A DNA stretch of 42,491 nucleotides from Planctomycetota bacterium (GCA_020848275.1 JADLAK010000070.1:1-42491); one strand, 5' to 3'; positions 1 through 8,292 are shown, counted from the first letter of the stretch. Program-made: numbers and translations. Notes: a model not told the origin generated them from the sequence alone.

Positions 1-10
1 GAATGCCTTT

Positions 11-102
11 CGTAGCGCGGGCGTCTCGCCCGCAGTCGCGGGCCAAAGGCCTGCGACGATTGCGGCCAAGATGGCCGCGCTACCCGCAGGCTGGAAGCCT
101 GC
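11..102. repeat. Cluster of four short palindromes (REP-like)
   Basis: Four hairpin-forming palindromes sit almost back to back at 17-33, 35-57, 62-78 and 86-102, each with a short loop. The cluster is bracketed by GTAGCGCGG near 12-20 and its inverse near 74-82, so the first three can also fold as one nested structure. It lies downstream of the leftward membrane-protein gene. No T-run follows the hairpins, so a repeat element is more likely than a simple terminator. Confidence 0.6.
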
Positions 103-125
103 ATCAATCAAACTGACCCACTACC

Positions 126-659
126 CTAGGCAGCAGCGGGAGCTCCGACAACCCCCGCGCGCGGCGAGTGCCAGCGGTTCAAAGTGAGTTCGGCGGCGCG
201 CATCAATCCGACAATCACGGCGCAGAAAACCCACACGCGCCAGCTTGGCACGCTCACGCAAGCCAGTCCCGCGCCCGAAAGCACCACGGGCCAGCGGATC
301 AGCGTAAACGGCCCGAAGATCAGGATGTTCATCATGCTGCGGATGTCCGTGGACGGCGCCATTCGGAACACAAAACCCACCAGCACAATCCCCGCATAGG
401 GCGCGTAAACCCACACCAGGCGCTCGCCGCCGGCGATCAGCTCCCGATAGGCGATTTCGCGCAGGGGCGCCGTCGCAAGCAACACCTGTACCAGGACAAA
501 GGCGATCAGCACCGCCCCGTTCCCCAGCGCGGCGCCGCGCAGCATCGCGCGCGTGTAATAGCGCCGCTTGTTGATCAGTGCATTGCGCGCCGCCGCCGCA
601 CGATAGCCCATGAACGCGCAATCCATCACCGCCAGCAGATAAAGGATGACCGGGATCAA
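126..659 (-). CDS. Multi-pass membrane protein, function unknown
   Basis: A 177-residue protein that I do not recognise. It has about four hydrophobic stretches: residues 1-18 (MIPVILYLLAVMDCAFMG), around 40-65, around 85-100 and around 130-155. These suggest a small polytopic inner-membrane protein. Its ATG overlaps the stop of the upstream methyltransferase gene by four bases (ATGA at 656-659), so the two are almost certainly translated together and probably share a pathway. The C-terminus is Arg/Ala-rich and looks cytoplasmic. No catalytic motif is visible. Confidence 0.75.
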   Translation of the reverse strand: MIPVILYLLAVMDCAFMGYRAAAARNALINKRRYYTRAMLRGAALGNGAVLIAFVLVQVLLATAPLREIAYRELIAGGERLVWVYAPYAGIVLVGFVFRMAPSTDIRSMMNILIFGPFTLIRWPVVLSGAGLACVSVPSWRVWVFCAVIVGLMRAAELTLNRWHSPRAGVVGAPAAA

Positions 660-1573
660 AGCTCGAGCCTTCCCGCGCGTGAACCCAGCGCCTTAAGCAC
701 GTGCTCGCGCAGCGCCGGGCGAAAGCCCACCAGCGTGTGAAACACGCGCGGCAACGGCTTGCGGATGAACCAGCGCCCGAACATCGCGCAGGTGAAACCG
801 GGCAGCGCCGTTGTCGCCGCGGCAGTCAAAGTCTGGGCGGAATGCGCGCGTGCGGCGGAAAGGCAGCCGTCGTGGTGCGAAAGAGGGATGCGCATGCGCA
901 CCTTGTGGAACAGCCACGCGCCAAAGGGCGCCAGCGGCGAGGGCTGGAAGTCGGTGTGCAGGAAGACCTGCGTTGCGTCGCCGGCGTGCGAGGCAAAGAA
1001 GCCGCGCAGTTCGTCGCCGCGGAAGTGGTGGATGACGCCGGTCGAGACGTAGACGCTGCCGGGCTGCGCCAGCGTGAACGCGTTGGCGACCTCGAAGCGG
1101 CAGCGCGAGCCCTCAGCGGCGGCGAGTTCGCGCGCGCGGCCCACCAGCGCCGCGTTGTAGTCCGCGCCGATCAGCTCAACGTCGTCGCCGAGGTCGCCGT
1201 GCAGGCCAAGCCAGCGCATGACAAAGCCGCCGCCACAACCGATGTCGACGACGCGTAAGGGTCGGGCCGCGCCCGCGGCGCGCAGGGCATTGAGGAAAGG
1301 AGCGAGCAGTTCGCGCATGCGCCGCCCGTGGTTGAATTCCTCGGACAGCAACTGCATCTCGCAGTGGACCTCGATCAGCAGGCGGTCCATCGCGTCGTTG
1401 TCGAGCACGCCATCATGTGCGGGCAGCGCGTCGGCAATGGTTGCGGCGCGAACATTGCCGCGCTGCCGGAAGTAATCGACGACTTCGGCTTTGCGCACGG
1501 GCAGTCGCGCCAGCGTCGCCGGGTCGTAGGCGACGATCAGGTCGGAGATTTCGCGGGGATGGTCGTCCACCAC
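656..1573 (-). CDS. Class I SAM-dependent methyltransferase
   Basis: About 305 residues. The SAM-binding motif I reads VVDIGCGGGFVMRWL, followed by an acidic motif II region (ELIGADYN) and a post-III segment with STGVIHHFRG, typical of class I methyltransferases acting on small molecules or lipids. The open frame continues upstream to 1906, but that part lies antisense to the next gene. I therefore place the start at GTG 1573, with a second GTG at 1570. No convincing ribosome binding site precedes either. The downstream membrane protein is coupled by an ATGA overlap. The substrate is not evident. It diverges from the gene at 1680. Confidence 0.8.
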   Translation of the reverse strand: MVDDHPREISDLIVAYDPATLARLPVRKAEVVDYFRQRGNVRAATIADALPAHDGVLDNDAMDRLLIEVHCEMQLLSEEFNHGRRMRELLAPFLNALRAAGAARPLRVVDIGCGGGFVMRWLGLHGDLGDDVELIGADYNAALVGRARELAAAEGSRCRFEVANAFTLAQPGSVYVSTGVIHHFRGDELRGFFASHAGDATQVFLHTDFQPSPLAPFGAWLFHKVRMRIPLSHHDGCLSAARAHSAQTLTAAATTALPGFTCAMFGRWFIRKPLPRVFHTLVGFRPALREHVLKALGSRAGRLEL

Positions 1574-1625
1574 GGCAGTTTCGCGCGTCGCTCCGGTTAT
1601 GGCGACACAAATCACCAAAGAACTA

Positions 1626-1654
1626 TTTACACTAAAACATATAAAAGATATAAA
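1626..1654 (+). promoter_or_regulatory. Sigma-70 type promoter
   Basis: TTTACA (1626-1631) and TATAAA (1649-1654) are separated by exactly 17 bases inside a strikingly AT-rich island in an otherwise GC-rich region. Predicted transcription would begin near 1661, just ahead of a GAGGA ribosome binding site (1669-1673) and a TTG codon at 1680. This fits a short leader for the large downstream gene. Confidence 0.65.
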
Positions 1655-1679
1655 TCGCAAAGAAGCGCGAGGACAGTCT

Positions 1680-4600
1680 TTGGGATTTCTGCGCAAATAC
1701 TGGTGGGCGTTATCTCTCGTCATCGGCGTCGGCCTCTCCGCGCTGATGATTTCGCGCGTGGTCGCGGGCGAATACGAACTCGAACGCCGCGCGATCCTCA
1801 ACGACTTCCGCGTGGCGAGCAGCAGCATCGAAAAACTGGATGCGTTCGCCGAGGCCACAACGCGGCGCATCGAGAACGGGCGTCTCGACGCGCGCAACAC
1901 CGACATCGTTCGCTTCCTGGCCGCCCGCGCGCGCTATGCCTCGGCGCGCGCGAAGCTCGATGCGGCGCTCAAGGGCGACGACCCGCGCCCGCAAGTTTAT
2001 GACGACGTCTACGACGCGTTTGCGCGGAGGCTGGAAGATCCCGGGCTCTACCTGCATTCAAGCGGCGTTTCCGCCTTCAGTGCCGACGACGCGCGCGACC
2101 TCGACGCCGCGGGGGCCGGGCCGCTGGACCGCGCGCGGCTGGCCCGCGAGCTTGAGGACGACTGCCGCCAGCTAGGCCGCCGCCTCGCCAACATCGGCGA
2201 CCCGCTGGGCGCGTGGGCCTACCTTCGCACCCTCGCTGAGGGCGTCACGCACGGAGAAGTCAAAGTCGCGCCGCTTGCCCAAAGGGTGCGCGACGCGCGC
2301 GACACGGTGCTGGCCCAATATGTGCGCTGGTCCGCCGCGCCGGAGGAAGGCGGCGCAGCGTGCCTCGCCGCCCAAGCCGAGTGCGAAAAACTCTGGGCCG
2401 ATTTTGCCGCCGAGGCGCGGCAGGCTGCGGCCGTTGCCGCGCAGGCGCGCGTCTTCTGGCGCCGCCACGAGGCGCAGATTAGCGGACGCGAAAGCCGGCT
2501 GATCGAGGACATCGCGGCGATCGAAGGCGGCAAGCTGACGCCCGATGAGGAGCGCCGCCGGCTTGCGCGCCATTTCAGCGGCGAGGAACTCGAGGCCGCG
2601 CTTCGCCTCAACGAAGCGCAGCGCAGCGGGCGGCTGACTGAACGCCGCGCCGCATTTGTGCGCGACGTCGCGCGCCGCAAGTCGCAACTCGAAAGCGTGC
2701 AGGCCTTCGAGCGCATGTGCGAAGGCCTGGCCGGGCCGCAGGCGACGCCCAGCGTAGCGCAGACGGCGGCGTTGCTTGAAAACTGCAACGGCCTGCGCGG
2801 GCGGTTGGTTGAAAGCCCCGGCGTCGCTGCGGCGGCGCGCATGGCCTTGATGGCCGACCAGTACGTGCTGGCGGCCGACCTCCTGCGCCGCCTGGGCCGC
2901 GAGGAAGAACCGCGCCGGTTGCTTGCCGACGTCGGCGAGGGCCTCGCGTCCTTAGTTGCGGCGACGGGCTATGTCCCCAGCCCCGCGCGGCGGCTGAACC
3001 TCCCGCCGGGCCTGACAGGCGCCGGACCGGCAATTGAACTGGCGATGCTGGAGGAAGCGGCGGCCGATACCGCCGACGCAGCAACGCGCGCGAGTTCGCC
3101 GGGCCAGAAGGCGTTGCTGGAATTTGAGAGCGCGTGGCTGAAGCGCACGCGGCAAGCGGTGCTCGACGGGGCATTTGAGCACGCGCGCGGCAAGCAGCGC
3201 GAATTCGCCGCGGCCATCCGGAAGCTCGCCGGGCCGCAACGCCCCGCCGCCGATTCTGTTGACCCGTCAACGGGCGTGCGGATGCTGACAGTGGCGGAAG
3301 ACGACCTGCGCCAAAAACGCGACGAAGCCCTGCGCGCCATTGAGCCCTTTGCGCGCCTGCCCGAGCCCGATGTTGCGGCCCGGGCGCGTCTTATCGGCGC
3401 GGGCGTGCTGATAGATGACCTGCGCTACCGTTACGAGTACTGCTACTGGCTTGACCCGCGCGGCCTCAGCGCGTTTCGGCGCGAAGTCGAAAGCGTCGAG
3501 GGCGCCCGGGCGCGCCTCAACCTCGGGCCGCCCGCGGATATCCGCCGCCGCGCCGCGCAATGGCTGGCTGAACTCGAATCCCGCGTCAGTTTCGCGCGCG
3601 ACCCGCAAACCTGGGTCGCCGTGCGGCTGCGCAAAGGCCAACTGATGGAGCTGACGCCCGAGCTGCGGCCCGGCGTGAGACCGCGGTTGGCGACCGGCGA
3701 TTTTGCGGGCGCGGTGCGCGACATCTACCTTCCGCTGCTGTCATCGGCGGATGTCGAGGCGGGCGCGGGGCTCGACGCCGCAACCGGCAACGAAGTCCTG
3801 CCGCTGGCGGAATTCCTGGCGGCGTACTCGCGCAAGCTCGAGATGATCCTGGACTACCTGCCGCCGACGTCGCATGGCGGCGACCCTTCGACAGGCTCAG
3901 GGCAGGCCGACCTAGCCGAAATCGAGGCCGTGCTGAAATGTATCGGCAACCCCGCGGACCACGCGGCGATGCTCAAGGCCGCGGCGCGCCTCGCGCCGGA
4001 CCCGCAGTCGGCCCGCACCGCGGCGCGCGTCTACCGCCGCTGCGCGGGGCTCGAACAAGCCCGGGCAAGCCGCCTGCCGCGCGCGCTTGCGCCGGCCGCC
4101 GAGGAGGCCGCTCGCCGCCACTTCGAGCGTGCGGCGCGCACCCTGGTCGAGTCGTCGCCCCAAAACGACGACTGGGCGCAGGCGGGGGCGGACTTCCTTC
4201 GCGCCGCGCGCTACGCCGAGGCGCTGATTGCGCTGAAGCGTTACTTCGACGCCGACAATCTTGTCGACCGGCGCGACGGGACGGTCACGATGTACGACGC
4301 CGCACGCGCCATGGGCGAGGCGTTCGAGGCCGTCGAGGCTTACGGCGGCGCGGAACCCGACCCGACGCCGGGGCGGATGCAGGGCGCGATTGACTGCTAC
4401 CTTTGGTCGGCGCGCGAGGCGCGCGCGGTGCTGGCGCGCAGCGGCGAGTTGCCCGCTCCCGCGCTGGAAACTTTCATCGCGCTGGCGCGGGCGCGTTATC
4501 GCTGCGGCCTGGCCGAGGGCCGGCCCGAGCAATTCCGTGCGGCGATTGACGAACTCAACGCGCACATCATCAAGGCTGAAATCTTCCGCACGCCGCCCGC

Positions 4601-5309
4601 GGACCTCGATTCTTCGGGTGCGTGGCGCGACGCGCAGTATTACCGCGGCCTGTGCGCGCTCGAATTCGCACGCGCCGAGCGCGCCGCCGATGCAATTGGC
4701 GCGGAATTCGAAAACTGGCTCAGCCTCGCGTTCCTTTCGTTCGATGACGTTGTGCAGCGCTTCAACGACCAGCGCAGCGCAACCACGCGCGACGCGCAAT
4801 ATCGCGCCGCGCATTGCGAATGGCTGCGCGCGGCCTGGCACGCGCAGCCGCTTTCGCGTGCGGGCGTCGAACCCCTGCGCCGCGCCGCGTTGCGGCTGGA
4901 TGCGCTGATCGAGGAAATCCCCGCGGGCGACGAACTGCTGCTGCCTGCGATGACGCTGCGCGGCGACGTGCTGGAACTTCTTGGCCGGCGCATGTTCGAG
5001 CAATTTGCGGCGGACCCGGCGCTCGACCCCGCCGAGGCGCGCAAGACGCAGCAGGCGGCGCTGGCGATCTACGAGAAGGTCGAGCAGCTCGACCCGCACG
5101 CGTGGCAAAACGCCTGGGCTCTGGGCCAGCGCGTCCAGATCCTGCGCAACCTCGGGCGCTATGCGCAAAGCGAGCTTGACCGGGCGCGCGAACTGCTGGC
5201 CAACGCGACGCTGGTGCTCGACCGCATTCCCGACGCGCAATGGAAACTCGCGCCCCGCGGCCAGAACCGCGCGTACTGGGCGAGCTACTTCGAATGGGCG
5301 GCGAAATGA
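1680..5309 (+). CDS. Large membrane-anchored alpha-helical protein, function unknown
   Basis: About 1,209 residues from TTG 1680. The frame is open back to an ATG at 1599, but a good promoter (1626-1654) lies inside that extension, and GAGGA at 1669-1673 stands six bases before the TTG, so 1680 is preferred. The N-terminus (GFLRKYWWALSLVIGVGLSA) is a single membrane anchor. The rest is Ala/Arg/Glu-rich and largely helical, with coiled-coil character and loosely TPR-like segments near the C-terminus (ALAIYEKVEQLDPHAWQNAW). A short repeat inserts DPSTGSGQ in frame near residue 735. The gene ends in an ATGA overlap with the next one. No enzymatic motif is recognised. A structural or scaffold role is only a guess. 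Confidence 0.75.
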   Translation: MGFLRKYWWALSLVIGVGLSALMISRVVAGEYELERRAILNDFRVASSSIEKLDAFAEATTRRIENGRLDARNTDIVRFLAARARYASARAKLDAALKGDDPRPQVYDDVYDAFARRLEDPGLYLHSSGVSAFSADDARDLDAAGAGPLDRARLARELEDDCRQLGRRLANIGDPLGAWAYLRTLAEGVTHGEVKVAPLAQRVRDARDTVLAQYVRWSAAPEEGGAACLAAQAECEKLWADFAAEARQAAAVAAQARVFWRRHEAQISGRESRLIEDIAAIEGGKLTPDEERRRLARHFSGEELEAALRLNEAQRSGRLTERRAAFVRDVARRKSQLESVQAFERMCEGLAGPQATPSVAQTAALLENCNGLRGRLVESPGVAAAARMALMADQYVLAADLLRRLGREEEPRRLLADVGEGLASLVAATGYVPSPARRLNLPPGLTGAGPAIELAMLEEAAADTADAATRASSPGQKALLEFESAWLKRTRQAVLDGAFEHARGKQREFAAAIRKLAGPQRPAADSVDPSTGVRMLTVAEDDLRQKRDEALRAIEPFARLPEPDVAARARLIGAGVLIDDLRYRYEYCYWLDPRGLSAFRREVESVEGARARLNLGPPADIRRRAAQWLAELESRVSFARDPQTWVAVRLRKGQLMELTPELRPGVRPRLATGDFAGAVRDIYLPLLSSADVEAGAGLDAATGNEVLPLAEFLAAYSRKLEMILDYLPPTSHGGDPSTGSGQADLAEIEAVLKCIGNPADHAAMLKAAARLAPDPQSARTAARVYRRCAGLEQARASRLPRALAPAAEEAARRHFERAARTLVESSPQNDDWAQAGADFLRAARYAEALIALKRYFDADNLVDRRDGTVTMYDAARAMGEAFEAVEAYGGAEPDPTPGRMQGAIDCYLWSAREARAVLARSGELPAPALETFIALARARYRCGLAEGRPEQFRAAIDELNAHIIKAEIFRTPPADLDSSGAWRDAQYYRGLCALEFARAERAADAIGAEFENWLSLAFLSFDDVVQRFNDQRSATTRDAQYRAAHCEWLRAAWHAQPLSRAGVEPLRRAALRLDALIEEIPAGDELLLPAMTLRGDVLELLGRRMFEQFAADPALDPAEARKTQQAALAIYEKVEQLDPHAWQNAWALGQRVQILRNLGRYAQSELDRARELLANATLVLDRIPDAQWKLAPRGQNRAYWASYFEWAAK
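3884..3908 (+). repeat. Dispersed TTCGACAGGCTCAGGG-type repeat inside a gene
   Basis: The sequence CCTTCGACAGGCTCAGGGCA within this span matches a short dispersed repeat common in environmental bacterial genomes. Here it lies in frame in the large helical gene and is translated as DPSTGSGQ, a Ser/Gly-rich run unlike the Ala/Arg-rich protein around it. Confidence 0.55.
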
Positions 5310-5758
5310 CAATCGATCCCGCTACTTTGAAACAGTTCCTTCTCGACCTGCAGGCGCAGGACGATTGCTACGGCCGCATGTTGAACATGACGCGTGCGCA
5401 GGTGGAAAAACTCGGCGTGACGGCCGATGCGGCGGAAATCGGGTCCATGCTGGCCGAGAAACAAACTTTGATGGCCGAGCTTGAAGTGCTAGGGGCCAGG
5501 CTCGCGCCTGTTAAACAGCAGTGGCCGCAACTGCGCGGTGAACTCGCACCCAGCATTGTGGAATTTGCCGACAAACGGTTGGCGGCGCTGCAGGCGAGCC
5601 TGAAAAAGCTGATCGAGGCCGAGGACCAGGCGTCGAGCCTGATCCAGGAGCGCTTGCTTGGCAACCGCGACAAACTTGCGGGTCTAACCCGCAAAACGGC
5701 CGCCGGCCGCGCCTACAACGCCGCGACCGTTAGCGCCAAGTTCATAGACGTCAAATAG
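5306..5758 (+). CDS. Small alpha-helical protein, possibly FlgN-like
   Basis: 150 residues from ATG 5306, which overlaps the stop of the upstream 1,209-residue gene by four bases. The whole protein reads as long helices: residues 1-30 (TLKQFLLDLQAQDDCYGRML), a middle coiled segment with LAEKQTLMAELEVLGARL, and a C-terminal helix (LIQERLLGNRDKLAGL) ending in GRAYN. Size and helical layout resemble FlgN-type flagellar export chaperones. However, no flagellar gene is nearby, so the assignment is weak. The coupling implies a partner role for the large membrane-anchored protein. Confidence 0.6.
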   Translation: MTIDPATLKQFLLDLQAQDDCYGRMLNMTRAQVEKLGVTADAAEIGSMLAEKQTLMAELEVLGARLAPVKQQWPQLRGELAPSIVEFADKRLAALQASLKKLIEAEDQASSLIQERLLGNRDKLAGLTRKTAAGRAYNAATVSAKFIDVK

Positions 5759-5778
5759 CGAACAATGGAAGACGTCCG

Positions 5779-6222
5779 ATGCCGTCACTATGCTGTCCGC
5801 CGATGAGCGACGAAACCATCATCGTGCTCGATGTCGCGGTCGCGATTATCTTTGACGGCCCGCTGATGCTTGTCAGCAAACGGCCCGAGACCGGCTATTA
5901 CGGCGGCTGGTGGGAATGGCCGGGCGGCAAAGTGCACATCACCGAAAGCGGCGAGGAGGCGGCGCGCCGCGAACTGAAGGAAGAAATCGGCATCCAGTGC
6001 GGCACGCTCGAGCGGTTCCACCGCATGGACGCGAGCTACCCCGGCCGCCGCGTGAACCTGACGTTCTTTGTGGGCAAGGTGCTGCCGCGCCAGAAGGCCA
6101 AGCCCGACGCGATGGAACACCAGTGGGTGAAGCCCGAGGAAGTGCGCGAGATGAAGTTTCTTGAGGCCAACAAGCCCGTGCTCGAAAAGTTGATTGAGCA
6201 TCTTGCGGCGCGCCGCCGCTAA
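5779..6222 (+). CDS. NUDIX hydrolase (MutT-like)
   Basis: 147 residues. The Nudix box is intact at residues 50-72 (G-x5-E-x7-REL-x-EE-x-GI), preceded by the GGWWEWPGGK run typical of MutT-type 8-oxo-dGTP or related nucleotide pyrophosphohydrolases. The catalytic glutamates (RELKEEIG) are all present. ATG 5779 is preceded by GGAAG at a suitable distance. An internal ATG (residue 9) is an alternative start that would remove the odd leader PSLCCPP. The protein is of normal length for the family. The exact substrate cannot be read from sequence. It converges on the gene at 6302-7309. Confidence 0.88.
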   Translation: MPSLCCPPMSDETIIVLDVAVAIIFDGPLMLVSKRPETGYYGGWWEWPGGKVHITESGEEAARRELKEEIGIQCGTLERFHRMDASYPGRRVNLTFFVGKVLPRQKAKPDAMEHQWVKPEEVREMKFLEANKPVLEKLIEHLAARRR

Positions 6223-6238
6223 CGCGGCGAATGCAAAG

Positions 6239-6289
6239 TTCAAAATGAAAAATGCAAAATTGGACGGCCATGGTGCCGTTCATTTTGAA
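6239..6289. repeat. AT-rich inverted repeat between convergent genes
   Basis: TTCAAAATGAA (6239-6249) pairs perfectly with TTCATTTTGAA (6279-6289), with a smaller ACGGC/GCCGT stem inside. The AT-rich composition contrasts with the flanks and resembles the dispersed 'AATTCAAAATTC' elements of environmental genomes. It may also act as a bidirectional terminator between the two convergent genes, although no clean T-run is present. Confidence 0.5.
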
Positions 6290-6301
6290 TGTTGAATTGC
6301 G

Positions 6302-7309
6302 TCAATACGCCGGACCCTTCATCGGGTCCCAGAAGAACGTGCGCAGGTTGCCGAACACGAACGAAATACCGAACGTGAAGCCGTGCGTGCCGAAATTGCC
6401 GCCGTCGACGTTCAGCCACTTCCAGCCCGCCGTGACGAAGATGTGCCGGAAGACCTGCACGTGCGCGCGCAGGTTGAACTCATTGACCGCGGTCCCGTCA
6501 ATGAACTGCGCGCGTTGCGCTTCCAGCTCCAATCCCAGCGGCCAGATCGGGTAGACCAGCAACCCGGCCTTGAAGCTTAAACCCGCACGCGAAAGCCCGT
6601 TGGTCTGGTCGAAACCGGCGAAGCCAATGCCCGCATCCAGATAACCGAATTGCGGGATCGGCAGGCTTGCGCCCAAATGGCCGCTTGCGTGGGTGATGTA
6701 GGCGTAGTCGCGCACCGGCGGATTCTGGAAGAAGCCGATCGCGCTGCGATAGCTCGCGCCCTGCACAAACGCCGCATCGGCCCATAGCGGCCCGAAGTGC
6801 GCGCGCATTCTCGTTGCGGCGCCGCGCGTGTCGCCGGGTGCAAACCAGAGTTCTGCGTGGAAGTCGAAGAAGATGTCGCGCGCGACGAGGTCGTCGTCGC
6901 AGTCCATGGTGAACGGCCCGTCGTAGTAGGGATACGGCGCGCGCTTGGCAAACAGGCCCCAGGGCTTGGACTTTTTTAGCTGCGGCGGCTTGGGGATTTC
7001 ATCGGCGATGAGGGTGCTTCGATTTTGGATTTTGGATTTTGGATTTTGGATTGAAGCGACGTCGAAGGGCAACCCGATTGTGTCGTTCAGCCCCGACTCG
7101 TCCGACGAAGCCCGCAGGGCGAAGTCGGGAGGGGCGTCGCGTAACAGCCCGGCCAGGAATGGCCGGGCATCCGTGGGTGAACATGGACGTCCGTGATCGG
7201 CGTCGGACGCCCGGGCATCCCTGCCCGGGCTGTTCAAGACGTCCATGCACGGCGCCGCATGCGCAAACGCGCACATCGCCAACACAAGAACGCCGAGCCG
7301 TCGTAACAT
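6302..7309 (-). CDS. Outer-membrane beta-barrel-like protein interrupted by translated repeats
   Basis: About 335 residues from ATG 7309. Residues 1-19 (MLRRLGVLVLAMCAFAHAA) are a signal peptide. The C-terminal two thirds alternate aromatic and hydrophobic residues (for example HVQVFRHIFVTAGWKWLNV) and end in repeated strand-like segments, fitting a beta-barrel outer-membrane protein. The stretch from about residue 21 to 95 is not protein-like: it is a translation of palindromic repeats at 7091-7250 and of an ATTTTGG tandem repeat at 7020-7052 (giving IQNPKSKIQNR). The frame survives the insertions. The repeats may sit in a tolerated linker, or this may be a recent decay product. Function unknown. 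Confidence 0.65.
   Translation of the reverse strand: MLRRLGVLVLAMCAFAHAAPCMDVLNSPGRDARASDADHGRPCSPTDARPFLAGLLRDAPPDFALRASSDESGLNDTIGLPFDVASIQNPKSKIQNRSTLIADEIPKPPQLKKSKPWGLFAKRAPYPYYDGPFTMDCDDDLVARDIFFDFHAELWFAPGDTRGAATRMRAHFGPLWADAAFVQGASYRSAIGFFQNPPVRDYAYITHASGHLGASLPIPQFGYLDAGIGFAGFDQTNGLSRAGLSFKAGLLVYPIWPLGLELEAQRAQFIDGTAVNEFNLRAHVQVFRHIFVTAGWKWLNVDGGNFGTHGFTFGISFVFGNLRTFFWDPMKGPAY
7020..7052. repeat. Tandem ATTTTGG repeat
   Basis: Four tandem copies of ATTTTGG lie inside the leftward outer-membrane-like gene and are translated as alternating IQNPKSK. A related TTGGGTTTT pair occurs at 17365-17387. Confidence 0.75.
7091..7250. repeat. Composite palindromic repeat cluster inside a gene
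   Basis: Three units can be seen. A TCCGAC...GAAGTCGG unit at 7101-7129 is nearly identical to copies at 40776-40803 and, inverted, 42252-42279. Two GC-rich hairpins follow: around 7147-7168 (GCCCGGCC, then its inverse) and around 7210-7231 (GCCCGGGC, then its inverse). The block is further bracketed by CATGGACGTC and GACGTCCATG. All of it lies within the reading frame of the 6302-7309 gene. Confidence 0.65.
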
Positions 7310-7435
7310 AGGCCGGGAGTATATGTGGCGCGCCCGTCTTGGGCATAGTTTGGCTGACAAGTTGGAACAGAATGTTCAGCGCGGCCGCCAAAAGCTTGCC
7401 TCTCGCAATGTCCGCAAAATACGCAAGCGAAGATA

Positions 7436-7461
7436 GGCAGGCCGGAAGCCCGCCCCACGAA
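7436..7461. repeat. GGCAGGC...GCCCGCCCCACGAA repeat, copy 1
   Basis: A 26-base repeat ahead of queE. It matches 20059-20084 at all but two positions and shares the exact tail GCCCGCCCCACGAA. Confidence 0.65.
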
Positions 7462-7478
7462 TTGCTACTCTGACACCC

Positions 7479-8183
7479 ATGTCCGTCGCATCAAAATCTG
7501 AACGCCTGAAACCGCTTGAGGCCCTCAAAGGCCGCGAGAAGACGCACCTTCTTATCGCCGAAATTTACGCCAGCATACAGGGCGAAAGCACGCATGCCGG
7601 CCGGCCCTGTGTGTTCGTGCGCACGACGGCCTGCAACCTGCGCTGCCAGTATTGCGACACCGCCTGGGCGTTCACCGAGGGCAAGGTCATGGCCTTTGAC
7701 GACGTGCTCAAGCAGGCGCTGGGCTACGGTGTTCCTTTAGTAGAGATCACCGGCGGCGAGCCGCTCCTGCAGCCGCTGATTCCCAAGCTCTGTCAGAAAC
7801 TTCTCGACGCGGGCTGCGAGGTGCTGGTCGAAACGTCGGGCGCGCTCGATATTTCGCCGCTGCCGCAAGGGACCAAGACGATCCTTGACATCAAAACACC
7901 AACGAGCGGCGAGGATAAGGCGAACGATTACAATAACCTGCGACGGTTGCGCCCCGGCGATGAGGTGAAGTTCGTGCTGTGCAACCGGGCGGATTACGAA
8001 TGGGCGCGCGATTTGATCAAGCGCGAAAAACTCCACGAGCGCACAACGGTGCTGTTGTCCTGTGCATTCAGGCAGTTGGAACCCTCGCAACTTGTGACCT
8101 GGATGATCGAGGACAAACTTCCGACGCGTTTGAACGTCCAATTGCACAAGTTCGTCTGGCCGCCGGCCCAGCGTGGCGTGTGA
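7479..8183 (+). CDS. queE: 7-carboxy-7-deazaguanine synthase (radical SAM)
   Basis: 234 residues. The enzyme converts 6-carboxy-tetrahydropterin to 7-carboxy-7-deazaguanine on the route to preQ0 and queuosine-type tRNA or DNA modifications. The radical-SAM cluster motif CNLRCQYC gives C52, C56 and C59 (CxxxCxxC). The QueE signatures IYASIQGEST (residues 29-38), EITGGEPLLQ (89-98), ETSGA and the C-terminal HKFVWPP are all present. Length is normal for the family. No other queuosine gene is in the window. A dispersed repeat (7436-7461) immediately precedes it, and no obvious ribosome binding site is seen. Confidence 0.93.
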   Translation: MSVASKSERLKPLEALKGREKTHLLIAEIYASIQGESTHAGRPCVFVRTTACNLRCQYCDTAWAFTEGKVMAFDDVLKQALGYGVPLVEITGGEPLLQPLIPKLCQKLLDAGCEVLVETSGALDISPLPQGTKTILDIKTPTSGEDKANDYNNLRRLRPGDEVKFVLCNRADYEWARDLIKREKLHERTTVLLSCAFRQLEPSQLVTWMIEDKLPTRLNVQLHKFVWPPAQRGV

Positions 8184-8189
8184 CGTGCT

Positions 8190-8243
8190 ACGTGCTTCGT
8201 GCTACGGAAAGGCGTTTCACGAAACACGTAAACCGAAGCACGT
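8190..8243. repeat. Inverted repeat of ACGTGCTTCG type downstream of queE
   Basis: ACGTGCTTCG (8190-8199) is matched by CGAAGCACGT (8234-8243), with a second palindrome GTTTCACGAAAC at 8214-8225 in the loop. No T-run follows, so this is probably a dispersed hairpin element rather than a classical terminator. The rest of 8184-8465 carries only the promoter noted next. Confidence 0.55.
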
Positions 8244-8292
8244 CGCACGTAATTGCACTAATCGCCCGCAAACCCGCTTACAATCAAGGGAT

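Noticed and set aside
1574..1906. N-terminal extension of the methyltransferase frame to 1906
   Set aside because: The extension is antisense to the promoter and start of the next gene and is Ser/Arg-rich without homologous features. The enzyme domain begins after 1573.
3912..5312. 466-residue open frame on the minus strand
   Set aside because: It lies entirely antisense to the large helical gene, is extremely Arg/Ala/Val/Gln-rich and has no recognisable domain. It is a by-product of high GC codon usage.
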